Below, one piece after another: positions 27,009-35,534 of a stretch of 64,000 bases of DNA. The stretch lies in NCBI RefSeq assembly GCF_029953285.1, contig NZ_JASAOI010000047.1, forward strand, positions 1 to 64,000, read 5' to 3'. Each line of letters starts with the position of its first letter. Position 1 is the stretch's first letter. The stretch comes from Yinghuangia seranimata. Its GTDB lineage: Bacteria > Actinomycetota > Actinomycetes > Streptomycetales > Streptomycetaceae. A program made the position numbers and the translations under genes. The notes beneath the pieces were generated by a model. It did no database searches, was not told the origin of the DNA, and saw only the letters and a program-made list of their open reading frames with translations.

Positions 27009-27884
27009 ATGGACGATCCTTCCACAACGGTTTCCGTCGCCGACGACTCGCCGCCGCTGCGCGAGCTGGCACGCCGGGCGTCCGGCCTGTCGCCCGCCGA
27101 GCAGCGGGTCGCCCAGGTGGTGGCCGAGGCGCCCGCCGACGTCGTACAGATGTCCGTGAGCGACCTGGCCGCCGCCTCGCAGACCTCGGTCGGCTCGGTG
27201 ACGCGGTTCTGCCAGAAGCTGGGCCTGCGCGGATTCCACGACCTCAAGCTCGCCCTCGCGCGGGAGTCCGCCCCGACGCACCGACGGCTGGCCGACGACG
27301 TGGCGCCCGGCGACGACGCGGGACAGATCGCCCGCAAGGTGCTGTCCGCCTCGGCGCGCGCGCTGGACGAGGCGGTCCGCGTCGTCGACCCGGCGGCGGT
27401 CCAGGCCACGGCGGACGCGCTGCTGCGGGCACGGCGGATCCTGTTCACCGCGGTGGGGACGTCCGCGCCGCCCGCCGCCGACGCCGCGTACCGCCTGGCC
27501 ACGCTCGGCCTCGACGCGGTCTTCCCGGGCGACACGCACCTCCAGCACGTCACCTCCCGGACACTGCGGCCGGGCGACGTGTGCTTCGCCGTCAGCCACA
27601 CCGGCGCGACCCGCGAGACGATCGCCGCGCTGCGGACCGCGCGCACCGTCGGGGCGACCACCGCGGTGCTGACCAGCTTCGCCGGCGCGCCGATCGCCGA
27701 CTCCGCGGACCTGGTGCTGGTCGCGGGCAGCAGCGAGACCGCGTACCGCGTCGAGGCGATGAGCAGCCGCCTGGTGCACCTGGCCGTGCTCGACGCGCTC
27801 TACGTCACCGTCGCGCTCCGCCACGGCCCCGCCCGCGACGCGCTCGCCGCGACGGAAGACCTCCTGACCGAGCACCGTTACTGA
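27009..27884 (+). CDS. MurR/RpiR-family transcriptional regulator
   Basis: The 291-residue regulator has an N-terminal RpiR helix-turn-helix (about 15-90; [20 protein letters not shown]) and a C-terminal SIS domain (about 125-260; [34 protein letters not shown]). SIS domains bind phosphosugars, and relatives sense N-acetylmuramate-6-phosphate or other sugar phosphates. The ATG at 27009 lies just behind a palindrome at 26983-26992. It heads an apparent operon with a HAD phosphatase (8-base gap) and a metallophosphoesterase. The nearby GH20 hexosaminidase and ABC importer operon is a plausible regulon member. Confidence 0.92.
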   Translation: MDDPSTTVSVADDSPPLRELARRASGLSPAEQRVAQVVAEAPADVVQMSVSDLAAASQTSVGSVTRFCQKLGLRGFHDLKLALARESAPTHRRLADDVAPGDDAGQIARKVLSASARALDEAVRVVDPAAVQATADALLRARRILFTAVGTSAPPAADAAYRLATLGLDAVFPGDTHLQHVTSRTLRPGDVCFAVSHTGATRETIAALRTARTVGATTAVLTSFAGAPIADSADLVLVAGSSETAYRVEAMSSRLVHLAVLDALYVTVALRHGPARDALAATEDLLTEHRY

Positions 27885-27892
27885 GGACCCTC

Positions 27893-28582
27893 ATGCCGCC
27901 CACCGAGCACCACTCGCTCGCGCCGCCGCGCCTCGATCTCACCGACACGCTCGTGCTGTTCGACTGGAACGGCACGCTCGTCGCCGACACCGACCGCGCC
28001 GTCCGCGCCACCAACGCCGTCCTCGCCCACCGCGGCCTGCCGCGACTGTCCGCCACGGCCTTCCGGTCCAGCTGGAAGCTCCCCCTGTCCGCGTTCCTGG
28101 GCGGCCTCGGGGTGGCCGACGCCGACGCCGCCGAACGGCACTGGAACCGCGCCCTCGCCACCGAGCCCGCGCCGCTGCGGCCCGACGCGCACCCCACCCT
28201 CGACACCCTGCGCGCCCGCGGCGCACGCGTGGGCGTGGTCTCCGCGGCAGGAGCACAGGCCGTCACGGACGACATCCGCCACACCGGCCTCGACGGCCGC
28301 TTCGACGTCGTCCTGGCCGGGGTCCCCGCCAAGACGTCCGCCCTGCTCAGCCAGCGCCCCACGCGAGCGCGCGCCTACTACGTCGGCGACACCGAGTACG
28401 ACATCCACTGCGCCCGCGCCGCCGGCTACCTCGCCGTCGCGATCACGGGCGGCTACCGCCCCGCCGACGCCCTGGCAGCCGTGCGACCGGACGCCGCCGT
28501 CGACCGGCTCGACCAACTCCCCGGCGTCATCGCCGCCCTGCGCGCGAAGACGCCCGCACCCATCGGAGGAACCCCGGCATGA
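27893..28582 (+). CDS. HAD-superfamily hydrolase
   Basis: This 229-residue enzyme has the HAD motif I as FDWNGTLVADTD (nucleophile Asp near residue 23; Asn in the place of the second Asp, which is common in this subgroup), motif II Ser in VVSAAG, a Lys in PAKTSAL and motif IV in YYVGDTEYDI. It should be a phosphoglycolate-phosphatase-like sugar-phosphate or small-molecule phosphatase. It begins eight bases after the RpiR gene, with GAGGA upstream, and its last four bases overlap the metallophosphoesterase start. The context suggests dephosphorylation of an amino-sugar phosphate, which is inference. Confidence 0.88.
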   Translation: MPPTEHHSLAPPRLDLTDTLVLFDWNGTLVADTDRAVRATNAVLAHRGLPRLSATAFRSSWKLPLSAFLGGLGVADADAAERHWNRALATEPAPLRPDAHPTLDTLRARGARVGVVSAAGAQAVTDDIRHTGLDGRFDVVLAGVPAKTSALLSQRPTRARAYYVGDTEYDIHCARAAGYLAVAITGGYRPADALAAVRPDAAVDRLDQLPGVIAALRAKTPAPIGGTPA

Positions 28583-29529
28583 ACCCGCACCTCTCCGTCG
28601 AGGCCGCGCCCGACCGGGCCGGAACACCCGACCAGCCGCCCGCCACCGGCCCCTGGACCCACCTCGACATCGCCGACGCCCCCGGGCGGTTCACCTTCGC
28701 GCTGATCTCCGACCGCACGGGCATCGCCCGCCCCGGCGTCTTCGAACGCGGCATCGCCGCGCTGAACCTGCTCCGCCCCGCCTTCGCCGTCCAACTCGGC
28801 GACCTCATCGAGGGATACACCGACGACGAGGGCGTCCTCGCCGAGGCGTGGGCCGAACTCGACCGGATCGTCGCGCCCTTGGACATGCCGCTCTTCCTGG
28901 TGCCGGGTAACCACGACGTCTCCGACGACCTCGCGCGCCGGCACTGGCTGGGCAGGTACGGCCGGCTCCACCACCACTTCCGCTACAAGGACGTCCTCTT
29001 CCTCGTCCTCGACACCCAGGACCCCCCGGTCGAGCAGTCGCCCGAAGCACTCGAAGCGCTGGCGAAGATGCACGCCTACGCCGAGCGCGACCCCGAGGGC
29101 CTCCGCCGCCTCGTGGAGAAGTCCGTCGACTGGGAGGGCGACCAGGCCATGGCCCGTGTCTCCGAGGAGCAGACCGCCTGGGCCGAGAACGTCATCCGCG
29201 AAAACGCCGACGCCCGCTGGACGTTCGTCCTCATGCACCAGCCCATATGGCAAGGCGAGGGCCACCCGGCGATCCACCGCATCCGCGCCGCGCTCGGCGA
29301 CCGCCCGTACACGATGTTCGCCGGACACGTCCACAACTACAAGAACGCCGTCATCGACGGCCGCGACCACATCCGCCTCGGCCCCACCGGCGGTCTGTGG
29401 GTCAAACCCGAAGGCGACGAAGGCAACTTCGACCACATCACCCTCATCACCATGGAACCCGACGGCCCCCGCATCGCCAACGTCACCCTCGAAGGGCTCC
29501 GCGACCACCACGGCCGACTCCTCGAATGA
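28579..29529 (+). CDS. Calcineurin-like metallophosphoesterase
   Basis: The 316-residue protein has the core metallophosphoesterase motifs: an altered first block (FALISDRTG), GDLIEG near residue 73, GNHDVSDD near 112, a later MHQPIWQG and GHVHNYKN near 252. The usual DxH of block one appears as SDRTG, so one metal ligand may be supplied differently or the site may be reduced. It has no signal peptide, suggesting a cytoplasmic phosphodiesterase. The ATG overlaps the HAD stop (ATGA) and GGAGGA lies within the HAD gene end, showing tight coupling. Confidence 0.85.
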   Translation: MNPHLSVEAAPDRAGTPDQPPATGPWTHLDIADAPGRFTFALISDRTGIARPGVFERGIAALNLLRPAFAVQLGDLIEGYTDDEGVLAEAWAELDRIVAPLDMPLFLVPGNHDVSDDLARRHWLGRYGRLHHHFRYKDVLFLVLDTQDPPVEQSPEALEALAKMHAYAERDPEGLRRLVEKSVDWEGDQAMARVSEEQTAWAENVIRENADARWTFVLMHQPIWQGEGHPAIHRIRAALGDRPYTMFAGHVHNYKNAVIDGRDHIRLGPTGGLWVKPEGDEGNFDHITLITMEPDGPRIANVTLEGLRDHHGRLLE

Positions 29530-29682
29530 TCCCGACGCCCACACGTCGTCGGTGAAGCCCTGAACGGGCCCACGGGATGGTCGCGTTCGACGCATCCGGC
29601 TGGACGCGCGTCGTACGGCGGGCGGGCGAGCGCCCCGGCGGCATCTGCGGCCGGGGCCCCGCCCACGGCGGGCGCAGGATTT

Positions 29683-31287
29683 CTAAGCGCCGTGTCCCGC
29701 CGTCGGCCACGGCACGTGGCGGGAGGCCATGTAGTGGAGCCCGCGCGCGTCCCAGAGCACGGCCTGTGCGGCGAGTCGGTGCTGGTACTCGTCCCATTCG
29801 GCGGGGTTGCCGGCCCATGCGGTCTCGGCGATGCCGGGGAGCCGGGGGAGGAGCAGCACGCAGGCGTCGTGCATGCCCTCGACCGTCTCGCCGAAGAGCG
29901 TCGCCTCGATCCCGGCGATGTTGGCTTCCGGGACGCCGTGGCTGTCGGGCCGCCACGAGGCGGTGCGGCGTACCGTGCTGGGCGGGTAGAGCGGGAAGCC
30001 GAGGCGTGCGCCGTCCGCCTGCTGGCCTTCGGGGACTTCCGAGGGGTCGTAGGGGCGGTCCAGGTAGAGGTGGGACTGCGGGGACAGGATGACGCGGCCG
30101 CCTGCCGCGACGATGCGGGCCAGGTCGTGCTCGGTCGGCGCGAACAGCTCCTTCAGCGTGTCGAAGATGTCGCCCAGTGCCGCGGCCGCCTGGGTGCCCG
30201 CGGCGTCCATCATCGAGGGCCGGGTCCAGAACTGCAGGATGTCGGCGGGGCGGACGCCGGCCCGGGAGGCTTCCTGCCAGGCGAGCGGCTGCCGTCCGGA
30301 GGCGAGCACGATGTCGCGCAGCCGCTGCACGGCCACGGCGTAGTTCTCGTCGGTCATACCGAGGGCTTCGTCCGCGCCGATGTGGACGTACGGGCCGACG
30401 GTGAGCGCGCACACCTCCTTGAGGATGCGTGCCACCACGTCGTGCGTGGCGTCGTCGGCGAGGTCGAGCGGCGGCGCGAAGGGGACCAGGCCTTCCAGGC
30501 GTCCCAGGAACTCCCGTACGCGGTCGTCCATGGGAGCGTCGGCCAGGTCGGGCAGCGCGGCGCGCAGTGCGGCGCTGTGGCCGGGCAGGTCGATCTCGGG
30601 GACGACGGTGACGAAGCGCGTGGCCGCGTACTCCTGGAGGTCGCGGTACTCGTCGGCGGTGTACCACGGTGTGCCGTGTGTCCCGGGGGCGGACAGCTGT
30701 GGGGTGTCCAGGAGTTGGAGCCGCCAGGCCTCGTTGTCGGTGAGGTGCAGGTGCAGGACGTTGAGCTTGTACAGCGCCGCGAGGTCGATGAGCCGGCGCA
30801 GTTCGTCCGGGGCGAGGTAGCCGCGTGCGGGGTCCAGCATGAGGCCGCGCCAGGCGTAGCGCGGGGCGTCGTGGAAGATGCCGCACCCGAGTTCGCCGCC
30901 CGGGGCCGCGGCTATCAGCTGTATCGCGGTCGTCGCGGCGCGGAACGCTCCCTCGGGGGTGCGGGCCCGGCAGTCGATTCCGTGCGGCGCGACGACGAGT
31001 TCGTAGGACTCGTCGACGGGCTCCACATCGCCTTGGGGCGATTGCCCGACAGGTTCGGGCCCGCGGGCGATAGCGCCCAGCGTGAGGGTCAGGGTGCGCG
31101 GTGGGACCGGTGTGTCGGCATGCGCAGTGGTGGCGCTGACGCTCAGGTGCGGTGCCAGGAGGGCGGCCGCGACCGCGGCGACCGGTTCGAGGGCGGGGTC
31201 CGCCGCGGTCACGTGCCAGGGGCCCGTGGAGCGGAGCCTTCCCGGCTGCGCGGTGTGGCTGGTGGGTCTGGGGATGACGGCCGTCAT
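29683..31287 (-). CDS. GH20 beta-N-acetylhexosaminidase
   Basis: The 534-residue enzyme has a GH20b-like N-terminal domain (about 20-140) and a TIM barrel containing WRGLMLDPARGYL, LNVLHLHLTDNEAWRLQL and the catalytic Asp-Glu pair in HIGADEALG near residue 320. It removes terminal N-acetylglucosamine or N-acetylgalactosamine by substrate-assisted catalysis. No signal peptide is seen, so it should act on imported oligosaccharides or glycopeptides in the cytoplasm. The start ATG has AAGGA upstream. It is 66 bases downstream of the LivK-type gene and likely the last gene of the importer operon, an association that gives a hint about what is imported. Confidence 0.93.
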   Translation of the reverse strand: MTAVIPRPTSHTAQPGRLRSTGPWHVTAADPALEPVAAVAAALLAPHLSVSATTAHADTPVPPRTLTLTLGAIARGPEPVGQSPQGDVEPVDESYELVVAPHGIDCRARTPEGAFRAATTAIQLIAAAPGGELGCGIFHDAPRYAWRGLMLDPARGYLAPDELRRLIDLAALYKLNVLHLHLTDNEAWRLQLLDTPQLSAPGTHGTPWYTADEYRDLQEYAATRFVTVVPEIDLPGHSAALRAALPDLADAPMDDRVREFLGRLEGLVPFAPPLDLADDATHDVVARILKEVCALTVGPYVHIGADEALGMTDENYAVAVQRLRDIVLASGRQPLAWQEASRAGVRPADILQFWTRPSMMDAAGTQAAAALGDIFDTLKELFAPTEHDLARIVAAGGRVILSPQSHLYLDRPYDPSEVPEGQQADGARLGFPLYPPSTVRRTASWRPDSHGVPEANIAGIEATLFGETVEGMHDACVLLLPRLPGIAETAWAGNPAEWDEYQHRLAAQAVLWDARGLHYMASRHVPWPTAGHGA

Positions 31288-31353
31288 GGGTGTCCTTGGG
31301 AGTGGTGGCGGTCCGCGGCTACAGCGGAGGGAAGGGCGACGCGGTGTCGCCGG

Positions 31354-32664
31354 TCACGAGGGGGTCGGGACGAAGCTCTTGCCGGCCGGGTCGTAGACCA
31401 GCGCCCGGACGGGGATCGCGCCGTGCGGGGTCTGCGGTCCGAACGTCGCGGATTCGCGGTATCCGGGCACATGGGTCGGGCCGAGGCCGAACCCGGCGGC
31501 CTGGAAGGAGGCGTGGGTCAGGTCCCGGCCGGCCTTGTCGGCGATGGCCTTGAAGATGGCCATGTCCACGCAGGCGACCTGCAGGGAAGCGCCGGGGGTG
31601 GGTTGTCCCGCGGGCACGGTGGCCGGCTCGACGAGCTTGCCCTTGAGCGTCGGGTCGGCCTGTTCGAGCGTGGCGACGCAGTCTTTGAGCGCGGGGTCGT
31701 CCCAGTCCTGGACCGCGGCGGCGGTGACGGCGTCCTTCAGGGTGCCGTAGTCGTGCTTGGCCTTGTCCATCAGGTAGCCGACCGGGCTGACCGTGAACAG
31801 GAGCCGGGGCCGCCACGAGGTCTTCTCGAGCAGTTGCGGGAAGGTCGCGGAGACACTGCCGACCGCCAGGACCGTGTCGGCGCCGGCCGCCTGCATCTTC
31901 TGCAACAGGACGCCGGACTGCTGGGCCAGCGCCGCCGCGTCGGTGCCGGTTTCGGCGAGGAAGCCGGTGGTGACCGGGCTGACTCCGGCCCTCTGGAGGG
32001 CGGGGAGGACGTTCTTCTCCGTCGTGGCCTGGTCGTGGGCGTTGGAGACGACGGCGACCTTGCGCCCGGTCAGGTCGCCGCGACCGGCGAGGACGCGCAC
32101 GGCCTCGGCGGCGACGTCCGCGTCGGTGTCGCTGAACCACGGTGCCCCGGCCTGCGCGGCCAGCTGAGGGCTGACGGGCCCGCCGATCAGGGCCGTCTTG
32201 TGGGCCTGGGTGTAGCAGAGCGCCTGCGCGGTCTCGGTGACGAGGCCGAGGACCGCGAACACCTTCTCGTCCTCGGTGAGCCTGACGCAGGTCTCCTGGG
32301 CGGCGGACGGGGAAAGCATGTTGATCTTCCCGAACACCGGGACGATGGTGCGGCCGTTGATGCCGCCGGCCGCGTTGGCCTTGTCGATCAGGGCCCGGTA
32401 CGCGGCTTCGAAGTCGCCGAGGTCGAGGTTGACGAACTGCTTGAGGGCGGCCATGTCGGGGTAGACGACGCCGATCTTGATGCGGTCGGCGGTGACGCCG
32501 GGCGCGACCGCGGCGGCAGGGGCGCCGCCGCCGGGAGCGGCGTTCGGCTTCTCCTTGTCCTCGACCGTGCAGGCGGCGGCGCCCACCGCCAGGGCGACGG
32601 CGGCAAGCACGGAGACCCAGCGGGTTCCGGGCGTCTGTCTGACGGTGCGTCGTGTGGTGGTCAT
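31354..32664 (-). CDS. LivK-type periplasmic-binding lipoprotein
   Basis: The 436-residue protein has a lipobox ALAVGAAAC with Cys near residue 32 and a type-1 periplasmic-binding fold (VTADRIKIGVVYPDM, INGRTIVPVFGKINM, later VSNAHDQATTEKN). It is the substrate-binding part of a hydrophobic/branched-chain-amino-acid-type (HAAT) importer, a family that also transports amides, urea and other compounds. Its ATG overlaps the stop of the LivH-LivM-LivG fusion gene by four bases (ATGA), proving they act together. The ligand is not evident; the GH20 gene downstream suggests an amino-sugar-containing compound. Confidence 0.9.
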   Translation of the reverse strand: MTTTRRTVRQTPGTRWVSVLAAVALAVGAAACTVEDKEKPNAAPGGGAPAAAVAPGVTADRIKIGVVYPDMAALKQFVNLDLGDFEAAYRALIDKANAAGGINGRTIVPVFGKINMLSPSAAQETCVRLTEDEKVFAVLGLVTETAQALCYTQAHKTALIGGPVSPQLAAQAGAPWFSDTDADVAAEAVRVLAGRGDLTGRKVAVVSNAHDQATTEKNVLPALQRAGVSPVTTGFLAETGTDAAALAQQSGVLLQKMQAAGADTVLAVGSVSATFPQLLEKTSWRPRLLFTVSPVGYLMDKAKHDYGTLKDAVTAAAVQDWDDPALKDCVATLEQADPTLKGKLVEPATVPAGQPTPGASLQVACVDMAIFKAIADKAGRDLTHASFQAAGFGLGPTHVPGYRESATFGPQTPHGAIPVRALVYDPAGKSFVPTPS

Positions 32665-35531
32665 GCGAACGAGGTCCTCTCGTGGGCGTCGGGGGATGCG
32701 GCTGCGGAGGTGGTGGGCGCAGGAGCGGCACCGGAGTCGCTGCGGTTGATGGCGCGTTCGTCCGTGCCGAGGTAACTGGCGACGACCTGGGGGTCGTTGC
32801 GGACGTCGTCGGGGGTGCCGGCAGCGATGACGCGGCCCGTCTCCAGGCAGTAGACGCGGTCGCTGATGCCCATGATCAGAGGCATGTCGTGTTCGATGAC
32901 GATGAGCGCGGCACCGAGTTCGCGCCGGATCTCGTGCAGGAGCGGGCCGAACGCCTCGGTCTCGCGCTGCGCCACCCCCGCGGTGGGCTCGTCCAGGCAC
33001 AGGACCCGGGCGTCGAGGGCCAGCAGGCCGGCGAGTTCGACGATGCGGCGGGTCCCGGTGGAGAGGTCGGCGATGAACGCGTCGGCGTAGCGGCCCAGAC
33101 CGAGGAAGTCGATCAGGTCGTGCGCCTCGGCCTTCTTGGCCCGCTCGCCCCTCGTGGATTTCGGCAGGCCCAACGCGGAGGAGAGCAGCCCGGTGCGGCC
33201 GCGGGCCTCCAACGCGACCTGCACGGTCTCGGCGACGGTGAGTTCGGGGAAGAGCGTGGCGGCCTGGAAGGTGCGGCCCAGGCCGAGGGCGGCGCGGGCG
33301 GCGGGTGATGCCTTCGACACGTCCCGGCCGAGGAGTTCGACGGTTCCGGCGGCGGGGACGAACCCGCCGACGGCGTTCATCAGCGTGGACTTGCCGGCGC
33401 CGTTGGTGCCGATCAGACCCACGATCTCGTCCGCACCGACCTCCAGGGACACCCCGTCCACCGCGGCGACGCCCCCGAACCGCACCCGCAGGTCGCGGAC
33501 CACCAACACCGGCTCCGGGGAAGGCTGTTCCGCGCGGCACCGTGGCGGACGTGCGGGCAAGGCGGCCGACGTGCTCTTCACCGGGGCCGGCGCCGACCGC
33601 TTGTCCGCCCACACCAGCAGGGCGTCCCGGGCGCTGTAGCCGATCTGGACGAGGCCGCCGGGGAAGTACAGCAGCAGCAACAGCAGGCCGACGCTGGAGA
33701 CCAGCAGCGGGACCAGGTCGTTCCCGGGGAAGAAGGCGGGCAGGCCGATCACCCACAGCGCGCCGAGTACCGGTCCCGAGGTCGAGCCGAGGCCGCCGAT
33801 GACGACGACCGACACGAGCATGAGGGAGTCCTCGCTGCGGAAGTACGCGTCCGTGTACGGCACGGTCTGCAGCGCCCCGGCCAGCAGCGCTCCGCCCAGT
33901 CCGGCCACGCCGCCCGCGAGCGCGAACGCCCGCAGCTTCACGCGCGCTGCGTGGACGGTGTACGCGGCCGCCGTGGCGGGGTTGTCGCGCACCGCCACCG
34001 TGGTCCGGCCCACCCCGGTGCGCCGCAGCCGCCCCGTGATCGCGAGCACGACCGCCAGGACCGCCAACACGACGTAGTAGTAGGAGCGTTGCGAGGTGAC
34101 GTCGATCCCGAACACGTCGCTGCGGGGGAAGGACGCGACCGCGAGTGACGGGCTGTCATGGAACACGTCCTGGGCGTACAGCCAGTGCTCGCACGCGACC
34201 GCGAACGCGACCGTGGTGACCGCGAGCAGCAGCCCGCGCACGCGCAGCGCGCCGAGGCCGACCACCAGTGCGGCCGCAGCCGTCACCATCGCCGCGGCCC
34301 CCACCGCGGTGGGGAAGGTGAGGCGTTCGACCACGAGGACCTTGCCGGCGCCGATGTCCAGGCGCAGCCCGCGCGAGAGGCTCGCCGCGGTAAGGGCGCC
34401 GATTCCGGCGAACGCCATCTGTCCCAGGGACAGTTGGCCCGCCCAACCGGTGAGGACGGTGATCGAGGCGGCGCAGATCGCGTACGCGAGGATCACCGTG
34501 TAGAGCAGGTGCCGGGACGGCTGCGTGACGATCATCGGCAGGACGACGGCGACCAGGCCGAGCCCCGCGAAGCCGAGGCGTTCCATGTTGCGGACCCACC
34601 ACAGCCCGCGCAGGCGTTCCGGGACCGGCCGCACCCGGGGCGCGAAGGAGAAGGCGGTGCCGTCGTCGGCCTTGCCGCGGGGTGCGACGGCGACCGCGGC
34701 CAGGACCAGGGCGAAGACCACCAGGTCGGTCAGGCCGGGCTGGTCGAGCCAGGTGAACTGGACCACCGATTCGAGGAGTCCGAGGCCCCCGCCGGCCAGC
34801 AGGGCGGTCCGGAAGGACGTCATGCGCGCGATCATCGCGGCGGCCAGCGCCCGCATGAGCGTCGTCATGCCGAGCACCGCCGGTGAGGAGACCGAGCCGT
34901 TGCGTGCCGAGACGAGGATCAGGCACACGGTGGCCACAAGCCCCGCGATGGTCCACACGGCGGTGGAGACGGCCTTGGGGCTGATGCCGTTGAGGCGGGC
35001 GAGTTCGGGGTTGTCCGAGGACGCCATGACCGTCTTGCCGAGCAGGGTGCGGCCCAGGAACCAGCCGAGCCCGGCGGCGGCGAGCGGCACCACGGCCAGG
35101 ACCGCGAGCTGCGTCGCGGTGACCTCCACGCCCGCCGGTCGCCACGTGGCCGTCGACCACACGGGGTACGTCCTCGTGCCGTCGACCTGCGGATACGCGG
35201 TCACGACCACGAGGGCGAGTTGGGCGACGCCGATGGTGGCGACCAGGAGGATCACCCGCGGTGCGGTGAACAGCCGGCGGACCACCACCAGGTCGGTGAC
35301 GGCGCCGAACGCGGCGCCGGCGGCCAGGGAGAGGGCCAGGGCGATCCAGAACGGCACGCCGTAGCGGACGTTGAGCAGGGCCAGGAGCGCGGAGCCGACC
35401 AGGCCCATGTTCGCGACGGCGAAGTTGACGACGCGGGTGGCGCGGTGGACGAGCACGACGCCCATCGCGAGCAGTCCGACGACCAGGCCGTTGACCAGGC
35501 CGTCGAAGACGAGTTGGCGGGTCACGGTCAC
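32661..35531 (-). CDS. Triple fusion LivH permease, LivM permease and LivG ATPase
   Basis: This 956-residue protein strings together three normally separate subunits. Residues about 1-290 form a LivH-type permease, 315-650 a LivM-type permease (LTGWAGQLSLGQMAFAGIGA is the family signature), and 690-935 a LivG-type ATPase with Walker A GTNGAGKST, LSTGTRRIVELAG in the signature position and Walker B VLCLDEPTAG. The signature deviates from LSGGQ, as often in LivG. The start is GTG at 35529-35531, three bases after the upstream stop. A single chain thus supplies both membrane domains and one nucleotide-binding domain; the second one is on the MFS-LivF protein. Confidence 0.9.
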   Translation of the reverse strand: MTVTRQLVFDGLVNGLVVGLLAMGVVLVHRATRVVNFAVANMGLVGSALLALLNVRYGVPFWIALALSLAAGAAFGAVTDLVVVRRLFTAPRVILLVATIGVAQLALVVVTAYPQVDGTRTYPVWSTATWRPAGVEVTATQLAVLAVVPLAAAGLGWFLGRTLLGKTVMASSDNPELARLNGISPKAVSTAVWTIAGLVATVCLILVSARNGSVSSPAVLGMTTLMRALAAAMIARMTSFRTALLAGGGLGLLESVVQFTWLDQPGLTDLVVFALVLAAVAVAPRGKADDGTAFSFAPRVRPVPERLRGLWWVRNMERLGFAGLGLVAVVLPMIVTQPSRHLLYTVILAYAICAASITVLTGWAGQLSLGQMAFAGIGALTAASLSRGLRLDIGAGKVLVVERLTFPTAVGAAAMVTAAAALVVGLGALRVRGLLLAVTTVAFAVACEHWLYAQDVFHDSPSLAVASFPRSDVFGIDVTSQRSYYYVVLAVLAVVLAITGRLRRTGVGRTTVAVRDNPATAAAYTVHAARVKLRAFALAGGVAGLGGALLAGALQTVPYTDAYFRSEDSLMLVSVVVIGGLGSTSGPVLGALWVIGLPAFFPGNDLVPLLVSSVGLLLLLLYFPGGLVQIGYSARDALLVWADKRSAPAPVKSTSAALPARPPRCRAEQPSPEPVLVVRDLRVRFGGVAAVDGVSLEVGADEIVGLIGTNGAGKSTLMNAVGGFVPAAGTVELLGRDVSKASPAARAALGLGRTFQAATLFPELTVAETVQVALEARGRTGLLSSALGLPKSTRGERAKKAEAHDLIDFLGLGRYADAFIADLSTGTRRIVELAGLLALDARVLCLDEPTAGVAQRETEAFGPLLHEIRRELGAALIVIEHDMPLIMGISDRVYCLETGRVIAAGTPDDVRNDPQVVASYLGTDERAINRSDSGAAPAPTTSAAASPDAHERTSFA

Positions 35532-35534
35532 CGG

